Shown: positions 44,265 through 53,764, counted from the first letter of the stretch. The stretch is 64,000 nt of DNA from Sanguibacter sp. HDW7 (GCF_011300875.1 NZ_CP049862.1:434001-498000); one strand, 5' to 3'. The notes: generated by a model not told the origin, from the letters alone. Numbers and translations are program-made.

Positions 44265-45770
44265 ATGACGAAGCCCTACGCCGACCGCGAGATCTGGTTC
44301 CTCACCGGGAGCCAGGAGCTCTACGGGCCGGACACCCTCGCGCAGGTCGCGCAGCAGTCCCAGGAGGTCGCGCGCGTCCTCGACGCCTCGCCCGACGTGC
44401 CCGCGCGCGTCGTGTGGAAGCCGGTCCTCACGACCGCTGACGCGATCCGACGCGTCATGCTCGACGCCAACGCCGACGACCGCGTGCTCGGCGTCGTCAC
44501 GTGGGCGCACACGTTCAGCCCGTCGAAGATGTGGATCACGGGCCTCGACCTGCTGCGCAAGCCGCTGCTCCACCTGCACACGCAGGCGAACGTCGAGCTG
44601 CCGTGGGACACGATCGACTTCGACTTCATGAACCTCAACCAGGCGGCGCACGGCGACCGCGAGCACGCGTACATCCAGACGCGTCTCGGGCTCGCGCGCA
44701 CGACGGTCGTCGGGCACGTGTCGAACCCCGCAGTGACGGCGCGCGTCGGCACGTGGGTGCGTGGCGCGGCGGGCTGGGCGGCGACGCACGAGCTGCGGCT
44801 CGCGCGCTTCGGCGACAACATGCGTGACGTCGCGGTGACTGAGGGCGACAAGACCGAGGCGCAGCTGCGGTTCGGGGTGTCGGTGAGCACGTGGGGCGTC
44901 AACGACCTCGTCGCCGTCGTCGACGCGGCCGCGGACGACGAGGTCGATGCGCTCGTCGCGGAGTACGAGGCGCTCTACGACGTCGCTGCGGAGCTGCGGC
45001 GCGGGGGCGGCCGTCACGACGCGCTGCGCTATGCCGCGCGCCAGGAGATCGGCCTCGAGCGGATGCTCACGAGCCTGGGGGCGAAGGCGTTCACGACGAA
45101 CTTCGAGGACCTCGGCGGGCTGCGTCAGCTGCCGGGCCTCGCGGTGCAGCGCCTCATGTCGAAGGGCTACGGCTTCGGCGCCGAGGGCGACTGGAAGACG
45201 GCGGTGCTCGTGCGCGCCGCGAAGGTCATGGGGGAGGGGCTGCCGGGCGGCGCCTCGCTCATGGAGGACTACACGTACGACCTCACGCCGGGCGACGAGC
45301 GGATCCTCGGGGCGCACATGCTCGAGATCTGCCCGTCGCTCACGACGTCGACGCCGCGCGTGGAGATCCACCCGCTCGGCATCGGGGGCAAGGAGGACCC
45401 GGTGCGCATGGTGTTCGACACGGACCCGGGGGTGGGCGTCGTCGTCTCGCTCGCGGACATGCGTGACCGCTTCCGCCTCACGGCGAACGTCGTCGACCTC
45501 GTCGAGCACCCGCCGCTGCCCCACCTGCCGGTGGCGCGTGCGGTGTGGCGGCCTCGGCCGGACCTGTCGACGTCGGCGGAGGCGTGGCTCACGGCGGGCG
45601 GCGCGCACCACACGGTGCTGTCGACGGCTGCCGGCGTCGAGGCCTTCGAGGTCTTCGCGCAGATCGCGCGGACGGAGCTGCTCGTCATCGACGAGAGCAC
45701 GACGCGTCGTGGTTTTGCCGACCAGGTGCGGTGGAACCAGGTGTACTTCCGGATGGCCCAGGGGCTCTGA
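44265..45770 (+). CDS. araA: L-arabinose isomerase
   Basis: A 501-residue L-arabinose isomerase (L-arabinose to L-ribulose, Mn-dependent, cytoplasmic). The N-terminal [28 protein letters not shown]-like [55 protein letters not shown] and [21 protein letters not shown] segments are all typical, and the length is standard. GGAG lies 8 nt before the ATG. It ends the enzyme operon and is followed by a strong terminator. Confidence 0.97.
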   Translation: MTKPYADREIWFLTGSQELYGPDTLAQVAQQSQEVARVLDASPDVPARVVWKPVLTTADAIRRVMLDANADDRVLGVVTWAHTFSPSKMWITGLDLLRKPLLHLHTQANVELPWDTIDFDFMNLNQAAHGDREHAYIQTRLGLARTTVVGHVSNPAVTARVGTWVRGAAGWAATHELRLARFGDNMRDVAVTEGDKTEAQLRFGVSVSTWGVNDLVAVVDAAADDEVDALVAEYEALYDVAAELRRGGGRHDALRYAARQEIGLERMLTSLGAKAFTTNFEDLGGLRQLPGLAVQRLMSKGYGFGAEGDWKTAVLVRAAKVMGEGLPGGASLMEDYTYDLTPGDERILGAHMLEICPSLTTSTPRVEIHPLGIGGKEDPVRMVFDTDPGVGVVVSLADMRDRFRLTANVVDLVEHPPLPHLPVARAVWRPRPDLSTSAEAWLTAGGAHHTVLSTAAGVEAFEVFAQIARTELLVIDESTTRRGFADQVRWNQVYFRMAQGL

Positions 45771-45783
45771 CGCCGTCCGGACC

Positions 45784-45823
45784 GGACCTGCCGCGACCCC
45801 GTCCTCGGGGGAGCGGCAGGTCC
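45784..45823 (+). terminator. Terminator of the arabinose enzyme operon
   Basis: GGACCTGCCGC (45784-45794) pairs perfectly with GCGGCAGGTCC (45813-45823), with a further CCCC/GGGG pairing inside the loop, 13 nt after the araA stop. Confidence 0.75.
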
Positions 45824-45902
45824 ACGCCCCGGTTGCCCGGGGCGGGCGCGGTACGCGGGGGATCGTGATCAAAAGGTGACACGTAGCCCTTCGCACCGCG
45901 TG

Positions 45903-45920
45903 TTGTGAGCGCTAACATTC
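45903..45920 (+). promoter_or_regulatory. LacI operator of the arabinose transporter operon
   Basis: TTGTGAGCGCTAACATTC is identical over 18 bp to the site upstream of the kinase gene (41835-41852). TAACAT at 45913-45918 again provides the -10, so the operator covers the promoter. The 5' leader to the ATG at 45996 is about 70 nt and carries AAGGAGGAGAG, unlike the leaderless enzyme operon. Confidence 0.75.
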
Positions 45921-45995
45921 AATCAGGCAGGAGTCGCTGACGACTCCGCGCACCGCTGGACCACAGACGGCCCGGCATCTCAAGGAGGAGAGAAA

Positions 45996-46982
45996 ATGCG
46001 TCACTCGAAGCTCGGTCGCCTCACCATCGCGGCCCTCGCCACCCTGTCCCTCGCCACCCTCACCGCGTGCGGCGGCGACGACGCCGGCGACGGCGGCACC
46101 ACCGCAGGCGGCGGCGACAAGGCCGGCAACATCAAGGTCGGCTTCTCCCAGCTCGGCGCCGAGTCCGGCTGGCGCACCGCCAACACCGAGTCCGTCAAGG
46201 CCAACCTCACCGCCGACAAGGGCTTCGACCTCACGTTCGTCGACGCCCAGCAGAAGCAGGAGAACCAGATCAAGGCCCTGCGCGACTTCATCGACCAGGA
46301 CGTCGACGTCATCGCGTTCTCGCCCGTCATCGAGACCGGCTGGGACGAGGTCCTCCAGGACATCAAGGACGCCGGGATCCCGCTCGTCCTCGTCGACCGC
46401 ACCGTCGACACGACCGTCGCCGACCCCTACGTCACCTGGATCGGCGCCGACTTCACCCAGGAAGGCCGCACTGCCGGCGAGTGGGTGAAGAAGAACTTCC
46501 CCGACGCCAAGATCTTCGAGCTCCAGGGCACCATGGGCTCGGGCGCCCAGACCAACCGCCAGGAAGGCTTCCGCGAGGTCATCGGCGACAACGTCATCGG
46601 TGAGGCATCCGGCAACTTCACGCGGGCCGAGGGCAAGGCCGCCGTCGAGGGCGCGCTCGCCGCGTACAAGGACCTGGACCTCATCTTCGCCCACAACGAC
46701 GACATGGGCCTCGGCGCCATCGAGGCCCTCGAGGCCGCCGGCAAGAAGCCCGGCGTCGACGTGAAGATCGTCACCGTCGACGGGGTCCGCGACGGCCTCC
46801 AGGCCCTCAAGGACGGCAAGTTCAACTACGTCGTCGAGTGCAACCCCGCGTTCGGCAACCAGCTCGCCGACCTCATCCGCTCCGTCAAGGCCGGCGAGTC
46901 CGTGCCGAAGGAGACCATCGTCATCGACGAGGCCTTCGACCAGACGATCACGCAGGAGTTCATCGACGCCCGCACCTTCTGA
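45996..46982 (+). CDS. ytfQ: Sugar ABC transporter substrate-binding lipoprotein (YtfQ-like)
   Basis: A 328-residue periplasmic-binding-protein family I lipoprotein. The signal ends in a lipobox (LATLTAC, Cys ~residue 25) and a Gly/Asp tether. The mature domain starts IKVGFSQLGAESGWRTANTESVK and contains QKQENQIKALRDFIDQDVDVIAFSP, VLVDRTVDT and NDDMGLGAIEALEAAG, closely following E. coli YtfQ, which binds galactofuranose. Here the arabinose operator and neighbours suggest L-arabinose (perhaps furanose form) as ligand. GGAGGAGA precedes the ATG. A hairpin separates it from the ATPase gene. Confidence 0.92.
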   Translation: MRHSKLGRLTIAALATLSLATLTACGGDDAGDGGTTAGGGDKAGNIKVGFSQLGAESGWRTANTESVKANLTADKGFDLTFVDAQQKQENQIKALRDFIDQDVDVIAFSPVIETGWDEVLQDIKDAGIPLVLVDRTVDTTVADPYVTWIGADFTQEGRTAGEWVKKNFPDAKIFELQGTMGSGAQTNRQEGFREVIGDNVIGEASGNFTRAEGKAAVEGALAAYKDLDLIFAHNDDMGLGAIEALEAAGKKPGVDVKIVTVDGVRDGLQALKDGKFNYVVECNPAFGNQLADLIRSVKAGESVPKETIVIDEAFDQTITQEFIDARTF

Positions 46983-46990
46983 CCCCACCC

Positions 46991-47022
46991 GGCGTCCGGC
47001 CCGTCCCCGCGGGCCGGACGCC
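46991..47022 (+). terminator. Intercistronic hairpin after the binding-protein gene
   Basis: A 13-bp perfect stem (46991-47003 with 47010-47022) with a 6-nt loop. Such hairpins after binding-protein genes usually stabilise that part of the mRNA or stop part of the transcripts, giving more binding protein than permease. Confidence 0.7.
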
Positions 47023-47057
47023 GCCGTCAGAACCGCGAGCAGGAAGAGGCGCACGTC

Positions 47058-48599
47058 ATGACCACCCCCGCCCCCCAGGCACCCACCCCCGTCGTCGAGA
47101 TGCGAGACATCACGATCACCTTCCCGGGGGTCAAGGCGCTCGACGGAGTCGACCTGCGGCTGTTCCCCGGCGAGGTCCACTCGCTCATGGGAGAGAACGG
47201 TGCCGGCAAGTCGACGCTCATCAAGGCGCTCACGGGCGTCTACCAGATCGACGGCGGCACCATGACCGTCGACGGCGTCGAGCACCGCTTCTCCGGCCCC
47301 GACGAGGCCCAGGGCGCCGGCATCTCGACCGTCTACCAGGAGGTCAACCTCTGCGCGAACCTCTCGGTCGCGGAGAACGTCATGCTCGGCCACGAGCCGC
47401 GCACAGGCCCCTTCCTCTCGTGGCGGCGCATGCGTCGGCAGGCCGCCGAGCACCTCGCACGCCTCCACGTCGACATCGACCCCGCCTCGCGCCTCTCCGC
47501 GCACTCGATCGCCGTCCAGCAGCTGTGCGCCATCGCCCGCGCCACCGTCCGTGAGGCCAAGGTCCTCATCCTCGACGAGCCCACCTCGAGCCTCCAGAAG
47601 GCCGAGGTCGACGAGCTCTTCGCCGTCGTCCGCGAGCTGCGCGACGCAGGCGTCGCGATCCTCTTCGTCTCCCACTTCCTCGACCAGGTCTACGAGATCT
47701 CCGACCGCCTGACGATCCTGCGCAACGGCCGGCTCGTCGGCGAGCACCTCGCCGCCGAGCTGCCCCGGCGCGAGCTCATCGGCCTCATGATCGGCCGCGA
47801 GGGCGCCGCCCTCGACGCGATCGAGGGACGCGCCCAGCAGGCGTTCACCGCCGACGACGACGCCACGCCGACCATCGAGGCCGCCGGGCTCGGCCGCCAC
47901 GGCCGCATCCAGCCGTTCGACCTCACGGTCCGCCCCGGCGAGATCGTCGGGCTCGCGGGGCTCCTCGGCTCGGGCCGCACCGAGGCCGTGCGCCTCCTGT
48001 GCGGCGCCGACCGCCCCGAGGAGGGCGAGCTCCTCCTCGGCGGCGAGCGCATCCGCATCGCCGACCCGCTCACGGGCCTGCGGCACGGCATCGCGTTCTC
48101 CTCCGAGGACCGCAAGAAGGAGGACGTCGTCGGCGACCTCACGGTCCGCGAGAACATCGCCCTCGCCATCCAGACGGTCCGCGGCGTGTGGCGCCCCGTC
48201 CCGCGCAGGGAGCTCGACGAGCTCGTCGCGAAGTACGTCGAGGCGCTCGACATCCGGCCCGCCAACCCGAACCAGCTCGTCAAGAACCTCTCGGGCGGCA
48301 ACCAGCAGAAGGTGCTGCTCGCCCGGTGGCTCGCGACCGCGCCCCGCCTGCTCATCCTCGACGAGCCCACGCGCGGCATCGACATCGGCGCGAAGACCGA
48401 CATCCAGAAGCTCGTCGCGGAGCTCGCCGCCGACGGCATGTCCGTCGTCTTCATCTCCTCGGAGTTCGAGGAGGTGCTCCGCGTGAGCCACCGCATCGAC
48501 GTCCTGCGCGACCGCCGCATCGTCGAGACCCTCACCAACGGCCCGGACGTCGACCAGGACACGATCCTCGAGGCCATCGCCACGAAGGAGGTGGCCTGA
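47058..48599 (+). CDS. ytfR: Sugar ABC transporter ATPase, tandem domain (YtfR-like)
   Basis: A 513-residue protein with two ABC cassettes in one chain, as in monosaccharide (CUT2) importers. The first has Walker A GENGAGKST (~residues 44-52) and Walker B VLILDEPTSSL; its signature is replaced by SAHSIAVQQLCAIARA, the form seen in this subfamily. The second has a degenerate Walker A (GLLGSGRTEAVR), signature LSGGNQQKVLLARWL and Walker B LLILDEPTRGIDIGAK. It powers import through the two permeases downstream, with which it is tightly spaced (stop 48599, next ATG 48601). Confidence 0.93.
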   Translation: MTTPAPQAPTPVVEMRDITITFPGVKALDGVDLRLFPGEVHSLMGENGAGKSTLIKALTGVYQIDGGTMTVDGVEHRFSGPDEAQGAGISTVYQEVNLCANLSVAENVMLGHEPRTGPFLSWRRMRRQAAEHLARLHVDIDPASRLSAHSIAVQQLCAIARATVREAKVLILDEPTSSLQKAEVDELFAVVRELRDAGVAILFVSHFLDQVYEISDRLTILRNGRLVGEHLAAELPRRELIGLMIGREGAALDAIEGRAQQAFTADDDATPTIEAAGLGRHGRIQPFDLTVRPGEIVGLAGLLGSGRTEAVRLLCGADRPEEGELLLGGERIRIADPLTGLRHGIAFSSEDRKKEDVVGDLTVRENIALAIQTVRGVWRPVPRRELDELVAKYVEALDIRPANPNQLVKNLSGGNQQKVLLARWLATAPRLLILDEPTRGIDIGAKTDIQKLVAELAADGMSVVFISSEFEEVLRVSHRIDVLRDRRIVETLTNGPDVDQDTILEAIATKEVA

Positions 48600-48600
48600 C

Positions 48601-49710
48601 ATGACGGGCCCCACCGTCGAGCTCACCCCCGACAGGGCGAGCCGACCCGCACCCGCCGCAGCTCCCGCCCCCGGGCTCGTGCGCCGGATCACCCACCACC
48701 AGCTGTTCTGGCCCGTCGTCGCGCTCGTCGCGCTCGTCGTCCTGTGCGGCCTCAAGAACCCGACGTTCCTCACGATCGAGCTGCGCGACGGCAACCTCTT
48801 CGGGCAGCTCGTCGACATCGCCCGCATGTCCGCGACCCCCCTGCTGCTCGCGCTCGGCATGGCGCTCGTCATCGCGACGGGCGGCATCGACCTCTCGGTC
48901 GGTGCCGTCATGGCGATCTCCCTCGCCGTGTCGCTCACCTACCTCGACGGCGCCGCGAACCCCGCCTCGGTCGGGACCGCAGCCGTCGCCGTGCTCCTCG
49001 GCGTCGCCGTCGCGCTCCTCGCGGGAGTCTTCAACGGCTTCATGGTCTCCGTCCTCGGCATCCAACCGTTCATCGCGACGATGATCCTCATGGTCGCCGG
49101 ACGCGGCATCGCGATGCTCATCACGCAGGGCCAGATCACGACCGTGACGAGCGCCCCGTTCAAGTTCCTCGGCTCCGGCTTCGTCCTCGGCGTCCCGACG
49201 CCCGTCATCGTCGCGCTCGTCATGCTCGTGCTCGTCGCGGTCCTCGTGCGCCGCACCGCGCTCGGCATGCTCCTCGAGTCGATCGGCATCAACCGCGAGG
49301 CCTCGCGCCTCGCGGGCGTCCAGTCCCGGAACATCACGTGGCTCGTCTACATCGTGTGCGCGCTGCTCGCGGGCCTCGCCGGCATCGTCTACGGAGCCCC
49401 CACCATGGCGGCCGACGCCAACAACATCGGCCTCATGAAGGAGATGGACGCCATCATGTGCGTCGTCCTGGGCGGCACCGCGCTCGCGGGTGGCAAGTTC
49501 TACCTCTCCGGGACCGTCGTCGGCGCCCTCATCCTCTCGACGATCGAGCGGGCCGTCGTCATCTTCCACGTGCCCTCGCAGATCACGCCCCTGTTCAAGG
49601 CCCTCGTCATCATCGTCGTGTGCGTCGCCCAGTCCCCGCGGCTGCGGGAGATCCTGCGTGACGGTCTCGCGCGACTGCGGCCCCGCGCCCTCCCGGAGGT
49701 GGCGTCATGA
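48601..49710 (+). CDS. ytfT: Sugar ABC transporter permease (YtfT-like)
   Basis: A 369-residue CUT2-type permease with a polar N-terminal tail of ~30 residues and about nine membrane helices. The ALGMALVIATGGIDLSVGAVMA motif (~residues 84-105) is the standard CUT2 signature, and the C-terminal GGTALAGGKFYLSGTVVGALIL segment is also typical. It forms the membrane channel together with the next gene product. It starts one base after the ATPase stop and its TGA overlaps the next ATG (ATGA), so the permeases are coupled. Confidence 0.92.
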   Translation: MTGPTVELTPDRASRPAPAAAPAPGLVRRITHHQLFWPVVALVALVVLCGLKNPTFLTIELRDGNLFGQLVDIARMSATPLLLALGMALVIATGGIDLSVGAVMAISLAVSLTYLDGAANPASVGTAAVAVLLGVAVALLAGVFNGFMVSVLGIQPFIATMILMVAGRGIAMLITQGQITTVTSAPFKFLGSGFVLGVPTPVIVALVMLVLVAVLVRRTALGMLLESIGINREASRLAGVQSRNITWLVYIVCALLAGLAGIVYGAPTMAADANNIGLMKEMDAIMCVVLGGTALAGGKFYLSGTVVGALILSTIERAVVIFHVPSQITPLFKALVIIVVCVAQSPRLREILRDGLARLRPRALPEVAS

Positions 49711-50756
49711 CGACGACCGTCCAGCCCCCCGCCCCTGCGCCCGTGCGCGCGTCCCGCACCCGGCTCGGCGGCCTGCGTCGCTATCTCGCGCCCGAGTACC
49801 TGCCGATCGCCGGCACGGTCCTCACGCTCGTCCTCATGCTCGTCGTCGGCGAGGTCCGGTACGGCGGCGCGCGCGGGTTCGTCTCGCCCAAGCTGTTCTC
49901 CAACCTGCTCCAGGACAACGCGTACCTGCTTGTCCTCGCGGTCGGCATGACGTTCGTCGTCATCACGGGAGGGATCGACCTGTCCGTCGGTGCGGTCGTC
50001 GCGCTCGTCGGCCTCGTCATCGCGACGCTCCTGCCGCTCGGCGTGCCGCTGCCGGTCGTCCTTGTCCTCGGCGTCCTCATCGGCACGGTGTTCGGCCTGC
50101 TCATCGGCGTGCTCGTCGAGTACTTCGACATCCAACCCTTCATCGCGTCGCTCGCCGCGATGTTCCTCGCACGCGGCCTGTGCAACGTCGTCTCAGTCCA
50201 GTCGCTCGCGATCAAGGACAAGGGCTTCGGTGCGCTCGCCGGCTGGAGCCTGAAGTTCGGCGAGGGCCGCGACATCTGGAAGATCAACCTCTCGATGATC
50301 GTCGCCGTGCTCGTCCTCGCGGTCGCGTACGTCGTCCTCCACCACACGCGCTTCGGGCGCACCGTGTACGGCGTGGGGGTCGGTGACCGCGGCAACGCGA
50401 TCCAGCTCGTGGGCCTCAAGGCCGGCCGGACGCGCCTGTGGGTGTACATCATCTCGGGCACGTGCGCGGGCGTCGCGGGCATCCTCTTCGCGTTCTACAC
50501 GAAGTCCGGGTTCAACCTCACGGGCGTCGGCATGGAGCTCGACGCGATCGCGGCGGTCGTCATCGGCGGCACGCTCCTCGCGGGCGGCGGCGGGTTCGTG
50601 CTCGGCACGGGCGTCGGCGTCCTCGTCTACGGGCTCATCCAGGTGCTCATCGCGCGCGAGGGCCTCGACTCGTGGTGGACCAAGGTGTTCATCGGTGTCG
50701 TCCTGCTGGTGTTCGTCGTCCTCCAGCGGGTCATCGCGGTGCGTCGGCGCGCATAG
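49707..50756 (+). CDS. yjfF: Sugar ABC transporter permease (YjfF-like)
   Basis: A 349-residue CUT2-type permease with about nine membrane helices, carrying AVGMTFVVITGGIDLSVGAVVALVG (~residues 79-103) and VIGGTLLAGGGGFVLGTGVGVLVYGLIQ near the C-terminus. It is the second, non-identical half of the membrane channel, as in E. coli YtfT/YjfF. It is translationally coupled to the preceding permease by a 4-nt overlap and is followed by a strong terminator, so it ends the importer operon. Confidence 0.92.
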   Translation: MTTTVQPPAPAPVRASRTRLGGLRRYLAPEYLPIAGTVLTLVLMLVVGEVRYGGARGFVSPKLFSNLLQDNAYLLVLAVGMTFVVITGGIDLSVGAVVALVGLVIATLLPLGVPLPVVLVLGVLIGTVFGLLIGVLVEYFDIQPFIASLAAMFLARGLCNVVSVQSLAIKDKGFGALAGWSLKFGEGRDIWKINLSMIVAVLVLAVAYVVLHHTRFGRTVYGVGVGDRGNAIQLVGLKAGRTRLWVYIISGTCAGVAGILFAFYTKSGFNLTGVGMELDAIAAVVIGGTLLAGGGGFVLGTGVGVLVYGLIQVLIAREGLDSWWTKVFIGVVLLVFVVLQRVIAVRRRA

Positions 50757-50809
50757 CGCCGCGTCCGCGGACGCCGGCGACGGGTCCTGCGGGCCCGTCG
50801 TCGGCGCTG

Positions 50810-50852
50810 CGCGCGGGCGCCCGTCCCGGTTGGGGGGACGGGCGCCCGCGCG
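50810..50852 (+). terminator. Terminator of the sugar importer operon
   Basis: An 18-bp perfect GC stem (50810-50827 with 50835-50852) with a 7-nt loop, 54 nt after the last permease stop. Confidence 0.8.
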
Positions 50853-50934
50853 CGTCGTGGACGGAACGCCGGCCTGCGGGCGTGCGGGTGCGTCGCGGCG
50901 TACGCTTCCGTGAGCACCGGAGGAAGGACGCACG

Positions 50935-51669
50935 ATGACCACGCACGACGACGCGCACGCGAACCCGCCCGAGGAGCCGACGGCCGACGCCGCGGCCGAC
51001 GAGACCGCCGCGGCAGCGGTCGGAGCGTCGGCCGGAGCGGCGGCGGACGGCACCGCTGCGCGCGAGGGATCCGCTCACGCGCAGAGCTCCGGGAGCAAGG
51101 GCCGTGCCCTGTGGATCGCCGCGGGCGCGGCCGTTCTCGTCGTCGCAGCGACGGTCGTCGCGATCGTCCTCAACCAGCCTGAGGAGCCCGTCGCCGCCCC
51201 GACGACGCCGCCCGCGGTGACGATCACGAACCCCCTGCCGACCCCCGTCGGCACGCCCGCCGAGCGGGAGACGAAGAGGCCCCTCGAGAAGGCGTTCCCC
51301 GACGCAGTCCTCCAGTGGACCGTCGCGACGCAGGAGCGCACCAAGGTCGCGAAGAAGCCCCTCGAGTCCTACCGCCTCACCTACACCGACGGGGCTGGCG
51401 GAACCGTCACGGTCGACGTCGTCCAGACCCGCACGGTCGAGGCCGCGGTCAAGGCGTCGACGCAGGCCGCGGACGACGAGACTCCCCTGAGCGCCGGATC
51501 GACGGTCGCCGAGCTCCCTGTTCTCGTCGGGACGACCGAGGTCGGGACGGCGTCGATCGCGACGGGCGGAGAGGTTGGCCTCGCGTACTGGACCAACGGC
51601 ACGACGTCGTTCCGTGCGACGGGCCCCGGCGCGGCGATCGAGAGCTTCTTCCTCGCGTTCCCCATGTGA
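50935..51669 (+). CDS. Single-TM exported protein of unknown function
   Basis: A 244-residue protein: an Ala/Asp/Glu-rich cytoplasmic N-terminus (~60 residues), one membrane segment (ALWIAAGAAVLVVAATVVAIVL, ~residues 58-80), a Pro/Thr-rich linker, and an external domain of ~140 residues without cysteines. GGAGGAAGG lies 6 nt before the ATG. The low-complexity N-terminus is common in actinobacterial membrane proteins. No recognised domain. Confidence 0.65.
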   Translation: MTTHDDAHANPPEEPTADAAADETAAAAVGASAGAAADGTAAREGSAHAQSSGSKGRALWIAAGAAVLVVAATVVAIVLNQPEEPVAAPTTPPAVTITNPLPTPVGTPAERETKRPLEKAFPDAVLQWTVATQERTKVAKKPLESYRLTYTDGAGGTVTVDVVQTRTVEAAVKASTQAADDETPLSAGSTVAELPVLVGTTEVGTASIATGGEVGLAYWTNGTTSFRATGPGAAIESFFLAFPM

Positions 51670-51688
51670 GTACCGGCGGAGCGTGCGC

Positions 51689-51715
51689 CCCGCCCGAGGC
51701 AGCATGTCGGGCGGG
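51689..51715 (+). terminator. Hairpin terminator
   Basis: CCCGCCCGA (51689-51697) pairs perfectly with TCGGGCGGG (51707-51715), 19 nt after the stop of the single-TM protein. Confidence 0.6.
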
Positions 51716-51785
51716 CGGGCGTCTTCCCCGATGACACGGGCCCCGGAGGGGTCCGCGCGTGCCCGGCGGGTGTTGGATGGGCCGT

Positions 51786-52505
51786 ATGACCGATGACCTC
51801 GCCGTCGACGTCCGGGCCCTGCGCGTCGTGCGCGGGCGCACCCCCGTGCTCGACGGGCTCTCGCTCACCGTCCCCGCCGGTCAGGTCGTCGGCCTGCTCG
51901 GCCCGTCCGGCTCGGGCAAGACGACGCTCATGCGGGCGATCGTCGGCGTCCAGGTCGTCGCGGGCGGCGACATCACGGTGCTCGGGCGGCCCGCGGGCGT
52001 GCGGGAGCTGCGCGGACGCGTCGGCTACGTGTCGCAGCGGCCGTCGGTGTACGCGGACCTCACCGTCGTCGAGAACCTCCGGCACGGCGCGGGCCTCCTC
52101 GGCGCCGGGCGCGACGAGGTCGAGCGGGTGCTCGCGGACGTCGACCTCGTGCGGCACCGCGACACGCTCGTCGCCGAGCTCTCGGGCGGTGAGGCCGCGC
52201 GCGTCTCGCTCGGCGTCGGGCTGCTCGGGTCGCCGCCGCTGCTCGTCCTCGACGAGCCGACCGTCGGCCTCGACCCGGTCCTGCGCCGCGACCTGTGGGC
52301 GCTGTTCCGCTCGCTGTGCGACCGCGGCACGACGCTCCTCGTCTCGAGCCACGTCATGGACGAGGCCGAGCGCTGCGACCGCGTCCTCCTGCTGCGAGGC
52401 GGCGAGCTGCTCGCCGACGACACCGTGCCCGGCCTGCTCGGCGCGACCGGCGCCACCGACGTCGAGGGCGCGTTCCTCGCGCTCGTCGAGGGGAGCGACC
52501 GATGA
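51786..52505 (+). CDS. ABC transporter ATPase (ABC-2 exporter type)
   Basis: A 239-residue single ABC cassette: Walker A GPSGSGKTT (~residues 38-46), Q-loop YVSQRPSVYADLTVVENL, signature LSGGEAARV, Walker B LLVLDEPTVGLDP and H-loop VSSHVMDEAERCDR. This is the form that pairs with ABC-2 membrane proteins for drug, lipid or antibiotic export. The ATG at 51786 matches the expected domain start; no strong ribosome-binding site is seen. It overlaps the next gene by 4 nt (ATGA). Confidence 0.92.
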   Translation: MTDDLAVDVRALRVVRGRTPVLDGLSLTVPAGQVVGLLGPSGSGKTTLMRAIVGVQVVAGGDITVLGRPAGVRELRGRVGYVSQRPSVYADLTVVENLRHGAGLLGAGRDEVERVLADVDLVRHRDTLVAELSGGEAARVSLGVGLLGSPPLLVLDEPTVGLDPVLRRDLWALFRSLCDRGTTLLVSSHVMDEAERCDRVLLLRGGELLADDTVPGLLGATGATDVEGAFLALVEGSDR

Positions 52506-53233
52506 CCCTCCAGCGCACCTTCGTGACGGCCGCGCGCGTGCTGCATCAGCTGCGGCACGACCGTCGGACGATCGGCCTCGTCATCGTCCTGCCGTGCCTC
52601 CTGCTGAGCATCGTCGCGTGGATGTTCTCGGGCACCCCGACGCTCGACCACTGGGGGCCGATGCTCGTCGGCATGTTCCCCATGCTCGTGATGTTCCTCG
52701 TGACGAGCGTCGCGATGCTGCGCGAGCGGCAGTCGGGGACGCTCGAGCGGCTCATGACGCTGCCGGTCGGGCGGGCCGACGTCGTCGTCGGGTACGCGCT
52801 CGCGTTCGCGCTGCTCGCGACGGTGCAGGGGCTAGTGCTCGTCGGGTTCACGACGTGGGTGCTCGGCATGGACGTCGCGGGGTCCCTCGGCCTCGTCGTG
52901 CTCGTCGCGGTGCTCGACGCGGTGCTCGGCTCGGCGCTGGGGCTCGGGGCGTCGGCGCTCGCGCGGACCGAGTTCCAGGCGGTGCAGCTCATGCCCGCGG
53001 TGATCTTCCCGCAGCTGCTCGTGTGCGGGATCCTTATGCCGCGCGCGGACCTGCCGCAGGTGCTCGAGTGGTTCTCGCGCGCGATGCCGCTCACGTACGG
53101 CATCGAGGCGATGCAGCACCTGGCGCTCGGCGCAGGGTGGGCCGACGTCCGTGGGGCGATCGGTGCGATCGCGTTGTTCGTCGTCGGCGCGATCGTCCTC
53201 GGCGTCGTGACGCTCCGCCGCCGCACGCCGTAG
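52502..53233 (+). CDS. ABC-2 type permease
   Basis: A 243-residue membrane protein with six membrane helices and the ABC-2 pattern: RHDRRTIGLVIVLPCLLL after the first cytoplasmic helix, MLRERQSGTLERLMTLPVGRADVVVGY (the EGT..RL..P.. coupling segment, ~residues 78-104), and FPQLLVCGILMPRADLPQVLEWFSRAMPLTYGIEAM near the end. It forms the exporter with the preceding ATPase, to which it is translationally coupled. The cargo is unknown; no biosynthetic genes are nearby. Confidence 0.9.
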   Translation: MTLQRTFVTAARVLHQLRHDRRTIGLVIVLPCLLLSIVAWMFSGTPTLDHWGPMLVGMFPMLVMFLVTSVAMLRERQSGTLERLMTLPVGRADVVVGYALAFALLATVQGLVLVGFTTWVLGMDVAGSLGLVVLVAVLDAVLGSALGLGASALARTEFQAVQLMPAVIFPQLLVCGILMPRADLPQVLEWFSRAMPLTYGIEAMQHLALGAGWADVRGAIGAIALFVVGAIVLGVVTLRRRTP

Positions 53234-53277
53234 TCCGGGGCGCGGGGTCCTGCGCTCGCTCGACCCCTCCGAGTTCC

Positions 53278-53314
53278 TTGCGTCCACGCCCCCCTCAGGG
53301 GTGCCAGGACGCAA
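53278..53314. terminator. Hairpin between convergent genes
   Basis: TTGCGTCC (53278-53285) pairs with GGACGCAA (53307-53314), with an inner CCCC/GGGG pairing in the loop; it lies between the permease stop (53233) and the stop at 53333. Confidence 0.55.
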
Positions 53315-53332
53315 TCAGCCGCCGAGTCCCGC

Positions 53333-53764
53333 TCAGGCCGGGATGATCACGGTGAGCGACGTGAGGAGCACCAGCCCCGCGACGGTGGCGACGACGGGGA
53401 CCGTCGACCGCTTTGGGCCGGCGAGGTAGAGCCCGCACACGCCGCCGAGGACGGGGACGACTCCGCCGAGGATGATCCCGCCGACGACCGCGGCGAACGG
53501 CGGCTGCCCGACGATGATGCCGATCGCGAGCCCGACGAGCCCCGCGCTCGCGACGTACGCGACCGTCGTCCACGTGATCCCGTGCTGCGCGGGCGGACGC
53601 TCGTCCTCGGGCCTCTTGGGCTGGAGGAGCGGGGCGAGCTTGCGCGAGACCGGGCGCGGGCGGCGTCGACGTTCGCCGGAGAACATGGTCGCGGCGACCG
53701 CGATCATGAGGACGGACGACGCCAGGAGGGCGATCGTCGTGACGATCTCGACGGCGGTGCTCAC
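53333..53764 (-). CDS. Small membrane protein of unknown function
   Basis: A 143-residue protein with four probable membrane segments (residues ~5-27, ~68-86, ~90-110, ~122-140) and a basic cytoplasmic loop (ERRRRPRPVSRKLAPLLQPKRPEDERPP) between the first and second. The GTG at 53764 is a guess: GGAGGG is almost touching it, so a slightly different start is possible. It is downstream of the trk genes on the same strand but separated by a perfect palindrome. No recognised domain. Confidence 0.6.
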   Translation of the reverse strand: MSTAVEIVTTIALLASSVLMIAVAATMFSGERRRRPRPVSRKLAPLLQPKRPEDERPPAQHGITWTTVAYVASAGLVGLAIGIIVGQPPFAAVVGGIILGGVVPVLGGVCGLYLAGPKRSTVPVVATVAGLVLLTSLTVIIPA

